Shown: positions 9,396-18,757 of the stretch, in pieces | Layout: each line of letters begins with the position of its first letter | Numbering within the stretch: position 1 is the stretch's first letter | Origin: Deltaproteobacteria bacterium HGW-Deltaproteobacteria-1 | Lineage (GTDB): Bacteria > Desulfobacterota > Syntrophia > Syntrophales > Smithellaceae | Direction of reading: 5' to 3' | Assembly (NCBI GenBank): GCA_002840635.1 | Contig: PHBN01000001.1 | Location: 1 to 44,454, forward strand | DNA length: 44,454 nt | Made by a program: the position numbers and the translations under genes | Notes under the pieces: model-generated | Told to the model about the DNA's origin: nothing | The model's input: the letters and a program-made list of their open reading frames with translations, nothing else | The model's database searches: none

Positions 9396-9845
9396 TTATA
9401 TTCATCCTTCTTGAAGCGTATAGTGATAAATCGCCCAACGGACCCCATGGCCGTCTCTGATGTTGCAAAGCATATGCGTTTGATGGAATAATTCGCCCTT
9501 TTAAAGTATTAACAATATCTTGGATGTCAAGGAAGGGCGTGTAATTCCATTTCCAATTCAAGAGCTGCCTTTGTTGGCGTCGTCGGCTTCCTCAACGTTC
9601 GTAAAATACGCCTTTGAAATGTGCCATGTTCTCCTGGCGGCGGATATGACGTCAATGACGCACTGCGCCTGAATATTTTTTTTATGAAAGATGTGCACTT
9701 TCCTCAAAGTCACCATCAATATATTGAGGCGCCACCAAATACTGAGGGCAAACAAATCATTTCATGCTTTCTACTATTTCCTCTTATCCATCTAATTTCT
9801 TATTCATAAAGGACGAATCCAATATTTTGGCTCTCCTTCAGCTGT

Positions 9846-9861
9846 TGGCAGGTTATTTGCT
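9846..9861 (+). promoter_or_regulatory. Candidate sigma-54 (-24/-12) promoter
   Basis: TGGCAGGTTATTTGCT: GG 9847-9848, GC 9859-9860, 10-nt spacing, upstream of the decayed repeat and the formate dehydrogenase locus. Confidence 0.55.
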
Positions 9862-9892
9862 GTTACGTTATGATGTTATAAAAATATCGAAC

Positions 9893-10156
9893 CCTGAAGG
9901 CGTAGTCACAGGCAGATGATTTCTTTCTCTGTAAGGATCGGACTTTGGAAAACGATCAGGGAGAAAAGAACCAATGAGAATTTCAGAATGGCTGGATAAA
10001 AAAGAAACAGGAGGCATTGACGTATCTCAGATCACATTGCCTGATAGCCTGCCTTATGACGAAATGCCCGACGAGACCATTTTTTTTTAAGGAGATTGGG
10101 TGGCGCTTGATCAAAGAGTGAATTCGGAGAACTTACTCAGAAGATGGAGAATAGAC
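9893..10156 (+). repeat. Decayed copy 1 of a segment duplicated at 32187-32675
   Basis: CCTGAAGGC(A/G)TAGT(A/C)ACAGGC.GATGA ... CAGGGAGAAAAGAA(C/T)CAATGAGAATTTCAGAATGG(C/T)TGGATAAAAA ... GACGAGACCATTTTTTTT..AAGGAGATT ... TCAAAGAGTGAATTC.GAGAA.TTACTCAGAAGATGGAGAATAGAC. Confidence 0.9.
9974..10091 (+). pseudogene. Truncated/frameshifted paralog of the 32270-32578 hypothetical gene
   Basis: MRISEWLDKKETGGIDVSQITLPDSLPYDEMPDETIFF then TAA. The T-run is 9 T here versus 8 T in copy 2, and about 220 bp downstream is missing. Confidence 0.85.
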
Positions 10157-10546
10157 ATCAGGGAAAAAGTGAAGCCATGGGACTGCCTGGTGATCAATGC
10201 CTGATTGGTTATAAATCCTAAAATATGAAATATAGCAGTTGTGTCAGATTCCGAGATACGCATGCATTTCTTCACTGATAGTATTTACCTACTAATGCAT
10301 TATAGATATTCTGCTATTGCCCCGGGTTCCGAATGCAGATATTTTATATGCGTACAAGAAAAAATATTTTTTCCTAGTTCACATATGCGGATGTTTGGAC
10401 ACGCGCCGTAATTGTGTTGAGGGTGGTATGCCAATGCAAATAAAAGAAACAGGGGGCCGGCGACAATTCCTGCGTCCCATGCCGACGGAAATGATGCGGT
10501 TAACCTATATTGTTATGAGCGTAATGTAGATGGATAAGGGTATCTC

Positions 10547-12478
10547 ATGAATCGGGAAAATGAATCAGGAAACATGCCGTCGGAAAAGCCCGCTATTTTC
10601 CCCACCAGTCCGAATGACCTGGCGGGCGCATCCTCCCAAGACACAATCATAAATTTCCATTCAGCCGAGTTCAATTATACGGACAATCTCAATGACTATT
10701 CCGGCAACTATCGAGCCTTCCAGTCACTCGACGGTGTGGTCACCGCCGACATGCGCCATCAAACGGAGCGTCTGCACGGGAGAAACGTAGTTGATACGGC
10801 TGTGGATAAAACGGCCTCCTCAAAAATAATTGAGTGGGAAAGAAACGCAGAAGCAACCCGCGAGGCTTTGCCACCCATAACCGTGGTCTCCCAGGGGCGA
10901 ACTTTAATTGTTGATACGGATATCGGACGTGCCATCGCCTGCGGCAGACGCCTCCATGATCAAGGATTGGTGTGTACGCTGCTGATCACGAAAAAAGAAT
11001 CCCCGGATGTAGCCCCCCGGTTTGATCCATTTAATACGCTTGAGGTCATCGCGGTATCGATTACCGGTGCCCTGGGCGGATTTTCCGCAACGGTGACCAG
11101 AAACGGGAACCCGCAACCTCTGTCGGAATGGTTTGGCGACGAGGCGTCCGCATTTGATCTTGTTTTGGATCTTCAAGCCACGCCCTCTTTTGCAGGTGGT
11201 GGTCTACCGATGGGTTATTACGCCCCCGGATTGAATCTTGCGACCCTCGATGAAATGATGACCGAACTGCCTCAGATGCGCGGCCGGTTTCATAAGCCGC
11301 AATTTACGGTCCTTCTGAAAACCCATTGTCTGCATAGTCTATCGCGTAAAAGTAACTGCAGCCAATGTCTTGATGTCTGCCCCTTCGGCGCAATCCAATC
11401 CGTGAATCGAACCATTTCAATCGATTCTCGCCTGTGTCAGGGTTGCGGCGGCTGCGCCATGGTCTGCCCTGCGGGTGCCATTCAAATGGACCACCCATCT
11501 CATAAAGAACTGTTGAGCAGCCTGCAACTTACACTTGCAGAACAACGGGCAGATTCCGCATTACCGCCGTCTCTGGTGATTACGGATTTGGAAATAACCG
11601 AAAGCAACAAACTTCCGGGGATGGATGAGGGGAGTTCTCACCGCCGGATCAATTTCAAAGTGGAGCAAATCGGTTATGTCGGACTGGAGATGATTCTGGC
11701 CGCATTGGCCTATGGCGCAGGGTCGGTGGTCGTGGCCTGCGGCGCGCAAAACCCTCTCAGCATTAAAAAGGCCGTCGAGTGGCAGGCTCAAATTGGCAAT
11801 GCCATCCTGAGGGGCCTCGACATGTCGGAGGATAAAATCCAGTTTGCCGTCATTGCAGATGAAAACAACCGGCCTGAAAATGCGCTCCCCGTGACGGTAG
11901 GCCTTGACGCACGACTTGACCAACCTCTTTTGCCGCCTGAAACATTGTCCCCCATCTACGATAAACGGACACTGACCCGGCTGACAACCCAACATCTTTA
12001 TGATCAATCCGGTGTGCGACAACCATGCATTCCTCTGCCGACTGGCGCCCGGTTCGGCGCGGTGGGGGTGGACTCCGCTGCCTGTACCCTTTGCATGGCC
12101 TGTGCCGTTGTCTGTCCTTCCAACGCTCTGTCTGCGGCAGGCGATGTGCCAAGGCTTGAATTAATTGAAGCCCGCTGTCATCAGTGCGGCCTGTGCATAG
12201 AAGCATGCCCCGAAAGGGCGATGCACCTGCTGCCCCGGATGCTCTGCGACCAAGATGCTGTCCAGGCGCCGGCAATGCTCAATGAAGCCCAGCCGGTCAG
12301 ATGCATCGAGTGTGGTGTGCCCTTTGCCTCGCAGGGCATGGTCAATCGCATACAGGGGAAACTTACAGGCCACTGGATGTATAAGGCCGAACGGCAATTA
12401 CGCCGTCTGCAAATGTGCCGGACCTGTCGCACAAGGGATGCCCTTTCGTCACAGGATATAAAAGAATGGAATCGATAA
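10547..12478 (+). CDS. Multi-cluster 4Fe-4S ferredoxin protein of the FDH3-type formate dehydrogenase locus
   Basis: Motifs CSQCLDVCPFGAI, CQGCGGCAMVCPAGAI, CTLCMACAVVCPSNAL, CHQCGLCIEACPERAM and C-terminal CIECGVPF...CRTCRTRD; overlaps the downstream torD start (TAATG). Confidence 0.88.
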   Translation: MNRENESGNMPSEKPAIFPTSPNDLAGASSQDTIINFHSAEFNYTDNLNDYSGNYRAFQSLDGVVTADMRHQTERLHGRNVVDTAVDKTASSKIIEWERNAEATREALPPITVVSQGRTLIVDTDIGRAIACGRRLHDQGLVCTLLITKKESPDVAPRFDPFNTLEVIAVSITGALGGFSATVTRNGNPQPLSEWFGDEASAFDLVLDLQATPSFAGGGLPMGYYAPGLNLATLDEMMTELPQMRGRFHKPQFTVLLKTHCLHSLSRKSNCSQCLDVCPFGAIQSVNRTISIDSRLCQGCGGCAMVCPAGAIQMDHPSHKELLSSLQLTLAEQRADSALPPSLVITDLEITESNKLPGMDEGSSHRRINFKVEQIGYVGLEMILAALAYGAGSVVVACGAQNPLSIKKAVEWQAQIGNAILRGLDMSEDKIQFAVIADENNRPENALPVTVGLDARLDQPLLPPETLSPIYDKRTLTRLTTQHLYDQSGVRQPCIPLPTGARFGAVGVDSAACTLCMACAVVCPSNALSAAGDVPRLELIEARCHQCGLCIEACPERAMHLLPRMLCDQDAVQAPAMLNEAQPVRCIECGVPFASQGMVNRIQGKLTGHWMYKAERQLRRLQMCRTCRTRDALSSQDIKEWNR

Positions 12479-13161
12479 TGCAAAAGATGGATGCTCCGGA
12501 ATGGTTTACCACCTATGCGGATATGCGCAGCGACACTTATGTGATGCTGGCCGCACTTCTGGGACTTCCTCCCTCAGAAGACCTCCTGGGCGTATTACAA
12601 AATCTGGAGTGGCCCCAGGCCACTCCAGAGCCGCTTAGCAATGCTTTAGAAGCCTTGCGCCAGGCCGGACAAAACACATCTCTTGGCGCGATGAAAGACG
12701 AATTTAACAGGCTGTTCATCGGCCTGGGAACCGGTGAGATGGTGCCTTATGCATCGTGGTATAAAGAAAAAAAGATACAGTCGTTGCCACTGGCATCCTT
12801 ACGCTCAAGCCTCCTTGAACTGGGCATTTTGAGGCAAGCGGGCAGCCATGAGTCAGAAGATCATGCCGGGGCACTCTGTGAAATCATGGCGCTTATTTCC
12901 CGTCAATCCAACCCTATTCCCCTTCCAGTGCAGGCCAATTTTTTTCAACGCCATATTGCATCGTGGATAATCGCCTTTTTCGAAGATCTGCGTTTAGTAA
13001 AAGACGCCTCGTTTTATAGCGTGGTCGGTTTGTTCGGCAGTCGTTTTATGGAATTAGAGCACAAATATATGAATCTGGGTGAACACACCCCATTCCCGAT
13101 TAAAACAAGGAGGATTCAAAATGGAAATAAAAGTATCCGGCGGCAGACGGGCGTTTATTAA
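12478..13161 (+). CDS. TorD/DmsD family molecular chaperone for the molybdoenzyme
   Basis: ATG overlapping the upstream stop; ALRQAGQNTSLGAMKDEFNRLFIGLGTGEMVPYASWYKEKKI is TorD-like; FDH operon context. Confidence 0.85.
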   Translation: MQKMDAPEWFTTYADMRSDTYVMLAALLGLPPSEDLLGVLQNLEWPQATPEPLSNALEALRQAGQNTSLGAMKDEFNRLFIGLGTGEMVPYASWYKEKKIQSLPLASLRSSLLELGILRQAGSHESEDHAGALCEIMALISRQSNPIPLPVQANFFQRHIASWIIAFFEDLRLVKDASFYSVVGLFGSRFMELEHKYMNLGEHTPFPIKTRRIQNGNKSIRRQTGVY

Positions 13162-13318
13162 AGGTGCGGCTATTTTCTGCGGGTCTTTAGCGCTGATGGG
13201 CATCGTCAAGCCTGCACCGGTCAAGCCTGAAGAACCATTGCCTCAGTCATCAGAGTCCAAAGGCGGGTATCGATTAACGGAACATATAAAAAAATATTAT
13301 GAAACGGCGAAATTATAA
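13121..13318 (+). CDS. Small Tat-signal protein of the formate dehydrogenase locus
   Basis: MEIKVSGGRRAFIKGAAIFCGSLALMGIVKPAP: RR-containing Tat-like leader, 65 aa, upstream of fdhA, overlaps the torD 3' end. Confidence 0.75.
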   Translation: MEIKVSGGRRAFIKGAAIFCGSLALMGIVKPAPVKPEEPLPQSSESKGGYRLTEHIKKYYETAKL

Positions 13319-13352
13319 CTGATCGACTATATACAAGTGGAGGAATGCCTAA

Positions 13353-16241
13353 ATGAAACCATTCAATAAAAAGTGGCTGACGCGGATTTCTTCCGAACCT
13401 GCCTCTCAAAAAGGCATCGACCGGCGAACATTTTTAGGTCGGGGAGCCGTTGTCTTGGGCAGTGGCGCCTTGCTGGGGTTCTTACCGCTGTCATGCGTAA
13501 GGGATGCCACGGAAGAGGAAAAGAAGAATTTCCCACGGCCTGATGTAAAGATGGAATACCGCCGAAGCATTTGCACCCACTGCTCGGTGGGATGCGGTGT
13601 AATCGCCGAGCTTCAAAACGGCGTATGGGTAGGCCAGGAACCCGATTATGAATCACCCTTCAATCTTGGTTCTCATTGTGCAAAGGGAGCCTCCGTCCGG
13701 GATCATGGCTTTGGCGTCAAACGTTTAAAATATCCTATGAAGCTCGTGAACGGGTCATGGCAAAGGCTATCCTGGGACCAGGCCATCAATGAGATCGGCG
13801 ACCGCTTTCTGAAGATTCGCAAAGAGTCGGGTCCTGATGCGGTGTTTTTCTGTGGATCCTCTAAAGCGAGCAACGAGGGTTCTTACCTTCAACGAAAATT
13901 CGCCGCGTTTTGGGGCACGAACAATATCGATCACCAGGCACGCATCTGCCATTCGACTACGGTAGCCGGCGTAGCGAGCACTTGGGGCTATGGCGCCATG
14001 ACCAATTCCTACAACGATATGCATAACTCCAAAGTCATGCTGTTTCTCGGCAGCAATGCCGCCGAGGCCCACCCGGTGGCCATGCAGCATGTATTGAGGG
14101 GAAAAGAAAACGGCGCTAAAATTATTGTCGTGGACCCGCGCTTCACGCGCACGGCAGCCCATGCCGATATCTATGCGAGGCTTCGCCCGGGAACAGATAT
14201 TCCTTTTATTTACGGTCTGCTCTGGCATATTTTCAAGAATGGTTGGGAAGACAAGCAATACATCGCCCAGCGGGTCTGGGCGATGGACGATATCCGCAAA
14301 GAGACCAATAATTGGCCACCCGATGTCGTGGAAAATGTGACGGGCATGCCGAAAGAAAAGGTATATGAAATTGCCAAAACCATGGCGGAAAACAAGCCTG
14401 GCACCATCGTTTGGTGTATGGGCGTCACTCAGCACCATATGGGCACTAATACCACAAGGCTTTTCTGCATCCTCCAGCTGGCCCTGGGTAACATTGGCGT
14501 CGCCGGCGGCGGTGCCAACATCTTTCGCGGCCATGACAACGTGCAGGGGGCAACCGATATAGGCCCTAATTCCCATACCCTGCCCGGATATTATGGACTG
14601 GCTGAAGGGGCATGGAAACATTGGGCTCGCGTCTGGGATGTGGATTATGAATGGCTCAAAGCCCGGTTTGATATGACGGGTAAATATGATTCCGGGAACG
14701 GTACCCCGGAATACACCATGTTCATGGAGGGAATCCCTGTTTCACGCTGGATCGACGGTGTCCTGGAGGACAAGAAAAATATCGCCCAAAGGGATAATTT
14801 CCGAGCCGTTTTCTTTCAAGGCCATGCCGCGAACAGTCAGACCCGCGGCGTGGAGATGAAGAAAGCATTAGAGAAACTGGAAATGGTCGTGATCTCCGAT
14901 CCCTATCCGACCCACATGGCGGTGATGAGCGACCGGAAGAATGATACCTATCTTCTGCCGACCTGCACCCAGTTTGAAACCTACGGATCCGTCACCGCCT
15001 CGAATCGTTCACTGCAATGGCGGGAAAAGATTATAGAACCGCTCTACGAAGCATTGCCGGACCACACCATTTTATATAAATTAGCCAAGAAACTGGGCTT
15101 TGAGAAAGAACTGTTCAAACATATCAAGGTGACAAACGACGAACCCCTGATTGAAGACATTCTGAGGGAAGTTAACCGTGGCGCCTGGACCATCGGCTAT
15201 ACAGGACAGACCCCTGAGCGTCTCAAGCTTCAGGCCAAGCATCGGGGCACTTTCAACACAACAACCCTGAAAGCCGAAGGCGGTCCCTGCAACGGCGAAT
15301 ATTACGGCCTGCCCTGGCCCTGCTGGGGGGCGCCGGAAATGAAACATCCCGGGACGCCGATCCTCTATGATCCCAGCAAACCGGTTGCTGAAGGTGGACT
15401 GGTTTTCCGGGCTCGCTTCGGCACGGAACGAAACGGCCAAAACCTGCTGGCCGAAGGGGCCTATTCCCAAGGTTCGGAAATCAAGGACGGTTATCCGGAA
15501 TTCACCGACGTGCTGCTCAAAAAACTGGGCTGGTGGAATGATCTCACGGAGGCGGAAAAAAAGGAAGCTGAAGGGCGCAACTGGAAAACCGATCTCTCCG
15601 GCGGTATCCAGCGGGTAGCCATCAAACACGGCTGCGCACCGTTCGGGAACGCAAAGGCCCGTTGCCAGGTCTGGGAATATCCCGACCCCGTCCCGATTCA
15701 CCGTGAACCCCTTTATACACCAAGGTTCGATCTCGTGAAGAAATATCCCACGTATCAGGACCGTAAGATATTCTGGCGGTTGCCGACCCGGTATAGCTCC
15801 ATTCAATCCGTTAATCACAGCCAGAAATATCCCCTGGTTTTTACCAGTGGCCGATTGGTGGAATATGAGGGGGGCGGTGCGGAGACACGCTCCAATCCCT
15901 GGCTGGCCAAGTTACAGCCGGAAATGTTCGCTGAAATTAACCCGAAAGATGCGAATGATGCGGGCATCGGTAATGAACGATACATGTGGTTGGAGGGTGC
16001 GGAAGGGGGCAGAATCAAGGTAAGGGCCATGGTCACCCCGAGAGTCGGTCCCGGTGTGGTCTGGACACCGTTCCATTTCGGCGGCTGGTTTGAGGGTAAG
16101 GATCTCTATGACCGTTACCCGGAGGGCACCGTGCCCTATGTGCGCGGTGAATCGTGCAATACCGCCACCACCTATGGCTACGATGCCGTTACCCAGATGC
16201 AGGAAACCAAAGCAACGCTCTGCCGTATAACACCTGCGTGA
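13353..16241 (+). CDS. fdhA: Formate dehydrogenase catalytic (molybdopterin) subunit, FDH3 type, Cys-containing
   Basis: 962 aa; Tat leader DRRTFLGRGAVVLGSGALLG; CTHCSVGCGVIAE [4Fe-4S]; QARICHSTTVAGVASTWGYGAMTNSYNDM, with Cys (TGC 13947-13949) where E. coli FdnG has Sec. Confidence 0.95.
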   Translation: MKPFNKKWLTRISSEPASQKGIDRRTFLGRGAVVLGSGALLGFLPLSCVRDATEEEKKNFPRPDVKMEYRRSICTHCSVGCGVIAELQNGVWVGQEPDYESPFNLGSHCAKGASVRDHGFGVKRLKYPMKLVNGSWQRLSWDQAINEIGDRFLKIRKESGPDAVFFCGSSKASNEGSYLQRKFAAFWGTNNIDHQARICHSTTVAGVASTWGYGAMTNSYNDMHNSKVMLFLGSNAAEAHPVAMQHVLRGKENGAKIIVVDPRFTRTAAHADIYARLRPGTDIPFIYGLLWHIFKNGWEDKQYIAQRVWAMDDIRKETNNWPPDVVENVTGMPKEKVYEIAKTMAENKPGTIVWCMGVTQHHMGTNTTRLFCILQLALGNIGVAGGGANIFRGHDNVQGATDIGPNSHTLPGYYGLAEGAWKHWARVWDVDYEWLKARFDMTGKYDSGNGTPEYTMFMEGIPVSRWIDGVLEDKKNIAQRDNFRAVFFQGHAANSQTRGVEMKKALEKLEMVVISDPYPTHMAVMSDRKNDTYLLPTCTQFETYGSVTASNRSLQWREKIIEPLYEALPDHTILYKLAKKLGFEKELFKHIKVTNDEPLIEDILREVNRGAWTIGYTGQTPERLKLQAKHRGTFNTTTLKAEGGPCNGEYYGLPWPCWGAPEMKHPGTPILYDPSKPVAEGGLVFRARFGTERNGQNLLAEGAYSQGSEIKDGYPEFTDVLLKKLGWWNDLTEAEKKEAEGRNWKTDLSGGIQRVAIKHGCAPFGNAKARCQVWEYPDPVPIHREPLYTPRFDLVKKYPTYQDRKIFWRLPTRYSSIQSVNHSQKYPLVFTSGRLVEYEGGGAETRSNPWLAKLQPEMFAEINPKDANDAGIGNERYMWLEGAEGGRIKVRAMVTPRVGPGVVWTPFHFGGWFEGKDLYDRYPEGTVPYVRGESCNTATTYGYDAVTQMQETKATLCRITPA

Positions 16242-16320
16242 CCCGTTTGTCGGGATCTGTGCAAAGCGGAATTATTTTCTAGAAGAAGATAATTTCTGAC
16301 TTACGAAAAGGAGACAAACC

Positions 16321-16929
16321 ATGGCTAGAATGAAATTTCTCTGTGACACCGAACGCTGTATTGAATGCAATGCGTGCGTGACGGCCTGTAACAACGAACA
16401 TGACGTTCCGTGGGGCATTAACCGGCGGCACGTGGTCACCTTGAAGGACGGAGAGAGCGGAGAAAAATCCGTCTCCGTAGCCTGCATGCACTGCACGGAT
16501 GCACCCTGCGCAGCTGTCTGCCCCGTTGATTGCTTTTACACAACGCCGGATGGCATTGTCCTGCACGACAAGGATCTGTGCATCGGGTGCGGCTATTGTT
16601 TCTATGCCTGCCCGTTCGGAGCGCCCCAATTTCCAGAACAAAACTGGTTTGCGGCACGCGGCAAGATGGACAAATGCACGTTCTGCGCCGGCGGACCAGG
16701 TCCGGACAACTCTGTCGAGGAATACAAAAAGTACGGCCGCAACCGGATTGCCGAAGGCAAATTGCCTCTATGCGCGGAAATGTGCGCGACAAAGGCGCTG
16801 CTTGCCGGAGATGGTAATGTCGTGTCTGACATCTATATTCAACGCATTACGAAGCGTGGGGGCCGTCCTCAGACATGGGGATGGGAGACCGCTTATAATT
16901 TCAAATCAGGTAAGGGGGAAAATCCATGA
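16321..16929 (+). CDS. fdhB: Formate dehydrogenase FeS (beta) subunit
   Basis: CIECNACVTACNNEHDVPWGINRR, CMHCTDAPCAAVCPVDCF, CIGCGYCFYACPFGAPQFP, CTFC. Confidence 0.95.
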   Translation: MARMKFLCDTERCIECNACVTACNNEHDVPWGINRRHVVTLKDGESGEKSVSVACMHCTDAPCAAVCPVDCFYTTPDGIVLHDKDLCIGCGYCFYACPFGAPQFPEQNWFAARGKMDKCTFCAGGPGPDNSVEEYKKYGRNRIAEGKLPLCAEMCATKALLAGDGNVVSDIYIQRITKRGGRPQTWGWETAYNFKSGKGENP

Positions 16930-17114
16930 GATTAAAATATTTGATCCTGGCGGTAATGATGGCACTTGCGGGGATCGCCGGATGTTCCCCAGAACCGCGC
17001 AGTGTGACTATGCATGAACCGGGTGTATACAAGGGCGCTAAAGATCCGTTGCTTGCGTTAAAAAATCAGCAGGAGTTGATCGATCGCTTCAAACTCGTGC
17101 AAACCGACCGCTGA
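16926..17114 (+). CDS. Small lipoprotein of the FDH3 locus
   Basis: 62 aa; lipobox LAGIAGC, then MHEPGVYKGAKDPLLAL; ATGA overlap with fdhB. Confidence 0.75.
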   Translation: MRLKYLILAVMMALAGIAGCSPEPRSVTMHEPGVYKGAKDPLLALKNQQELIDRFKLVQTDR

Positions 17115-17127
17115 ATAAGGAGGCGTT

Positions 17128-18117
17128 ATGACAACGAAAAGCAGAATTCTGCCGATCAGACGTCTTGTGATCTTAGCCGTGCTTCTTTCACTGCTGGGAG
17201 GAGCGATGTCCTTTCAGGTGATCGGCTCTGATCTCGAAAACCCGCGGGCCAACTTCTGGCGTGTGGTCCGGGAGGGCGTTCCGGCCTATACCTCCACGCC
17301 GGATCAGGGGCACACAGTTCTCATTCAGAACAGCGGCGAGAACTGGCGGGAAATTCGCAACGGTCTCATTGCGCGGATTTCTCCGTGGATCATTATACTG
17401 GCTCTGATAGGCATGGCCGCGTTCTATCTGATTGTCGGCCAGGATAAATTGGAAAAACCTCGTTCTGGGGTGATGATCGAGCGTTTTACTTATCGGGAGC
17501 GCTTTCTGCACTGGTCTACAGCCTTGCTGTTTATTGTAATGGCTGTCACGGGGTTGAGTCTTCTTTTAGGACGCTTCGTGCTGATACCGATTTTCGGGCA
17601 TTGGCTTTTTTCAGGATATCTACAGGGTGCAAAAGTATTACACAATTATTGTGGCCCCCTGTTGCTTGCAGGAATTCTTTTGGAATTTGTCCTCTGGGTC
17701 CGTTTCAATATTCCCCGAAAGATTGATCTTCAGTGGTTCAAAAGTATGGGCGGCATGATTGGCAGTGGACCACGGCCACATATCGGGAGAGTCAACGCCG
17801 GCGAAAAGGGATGGTTCTGGCTGATATTTATTTTCGGGAGTGCCGTGGGGATCACCGGTGTACTGCTTGATTTCCCCATTTGGGAACAGACTCGCCTCAC
17901 CATGCAGGTCTCTCATGTCGTACATGCCGTGGTGGCGGTTCTGTTTGTTACCGTCTCCTTTGGACATATTTATATGGGAACTCTTGGCATGGAAGGCGCT
18001 TTTGAAGCCATGTGGTCTGGTTCCGTCGATGCTGTATGGGCAAAGCAGAACCATGATCTCTGGTATCAAGAAAAGATGCGGGAGAGTACTGTAAAACCGG
18101 ATGCGGAAATGTCTTGA
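17128..18117 (+). CDS. fdhC: Formate dehydrogenase cytochrome b (gamma) subunit
   Basis: 329 aa multi-TM; RFTYRERFLHWSTALLFIVMAVTGLSLLLGRFVLIPIFG...LHNYCGPLLLAGILLEFVLWVR...SHVVHAVVAVLFVTVSFGHIYMGTLGMEGAFEAMWSG. Confidence 0.92.
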   Translation: MTTKSRILPIRRLVILAVLLSLLGGAMSFQVIGSDLENPRANFWRVVREGVPAYTSTPDQGHTVLIQNSGENWREIRNGLIARISPWIIILALIGMAAFYLIVGQDKLEKPRSGVMIERFTYRERFLHWSTALLFIVMAVTGLSLLLGRFVLIPIFGHWLFSGYLQGAKVLHNYCGPLLLAGILLEFVLWVRFNIPRKIDLQWFKSMGGMIGSGPRPHIGRVNAGEKGWFWLIFIFGSAVGITGVLLDFPIWEQTRLTMQVSHVVHAVVAVLFVTVSFGHIYMGTLGMEGAFEAMWSGSVDAVWAKQNHDLWYQEKMRESTVKPDAEMS

Positions 18118-18186
18118 TGTAGAACAGAGTACCTCTGGTATTCCGTTGATAGGCAAACAGAAAAACAAGATTCAACAAAAAGGAGA

Positions 18187-18612
18187 ATGGATATGAAAAA
18201 AATTACAATGTTGTTAGTCATTGTCGGGATGATGGCCTTGGGGATTGGTGTCGCTATGGGTATGCATCATGCAGTTAAAATTCAAGAAAAGAATGGCATA
18301 GGAAAATATCTTACAGATACAGAGGGGAACACCCTGTATACATTTAAAAAAGATTCTCCTGGAAAAAGCGCTTGCACCGGCCCTTGTTTAGAAAAATGGC
18401 CCATCTATTACAGAGAAACAGTTGCTGCCCCCAAAGGGACAAAGGCGTCGGATTTTGGGACGATTACCAGGGAAGACGGTAAGACACAGACAACCTTCAG
18501 GGGCTACCCGCTTTATTACTGGATTAATGACAAAAAGCCCGGCGAAACCACTGGCCAGGGTGTAAAGAATGTATGGTTTGTTATTAATCCGGATAATTTC
18601 CCACTTAAGTAG
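18187..18612 (+). CDS. Secreted-repeat (COG4315-type) protein
   Basis: GKYLTDTEGNTLYTFKKDSPGKSACTGPCLEKWPIYY plus TFRGYPLYYWINDKKPGETTGQGVKNVWFVINP: two typical repeats. Confidence 0.88.
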   Translation: MDMKKITMLLVIVGMMALGIGVAMGMHHAVKIQEKNGIGKYLTDTEGNTLYTFKKDSPGKSACTGPCLEKWPIYYRETVAAPKGTKASDFGTITREDGKTQTTFRGYPLYYWINDKKPGETTGQGVKNVWFVINPDNFPLK

Positions 18613-18757
18613 TCCTGCACAAAGGACAGGGGATCACCAGGCGGGAATGATAAAAATACGCTATTTAATTCTGGTATATATTTCGGGGTGAAACCAGCAG
18701 CATTTGCTTAAACCAATCTGAAAAAGAGTTTCAACCGAAAACATAAGAGAGGCAGGG

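Noticed and set aside
9558-9809. Small ORFs on both strands at 9.56-9.81 kb
   Set aside because: No RBS or domain, overlapping on opposite strands; more likely intergenic.
13767-14621. Long antisense ORF (284 aa, minus strand) inside fdhA
   Set aside because: It lies fully opposite strongly conserved FdhA sequence; its length is a by-product of codon bias in GC-richer DNA and it has no recognisable domain.
13353-16241. Selenocysteine (in-frame TGA) in formate dehydrogenase
   Set aside because: The active-site position reads TGC (Cys) and the frame has no internal stop.
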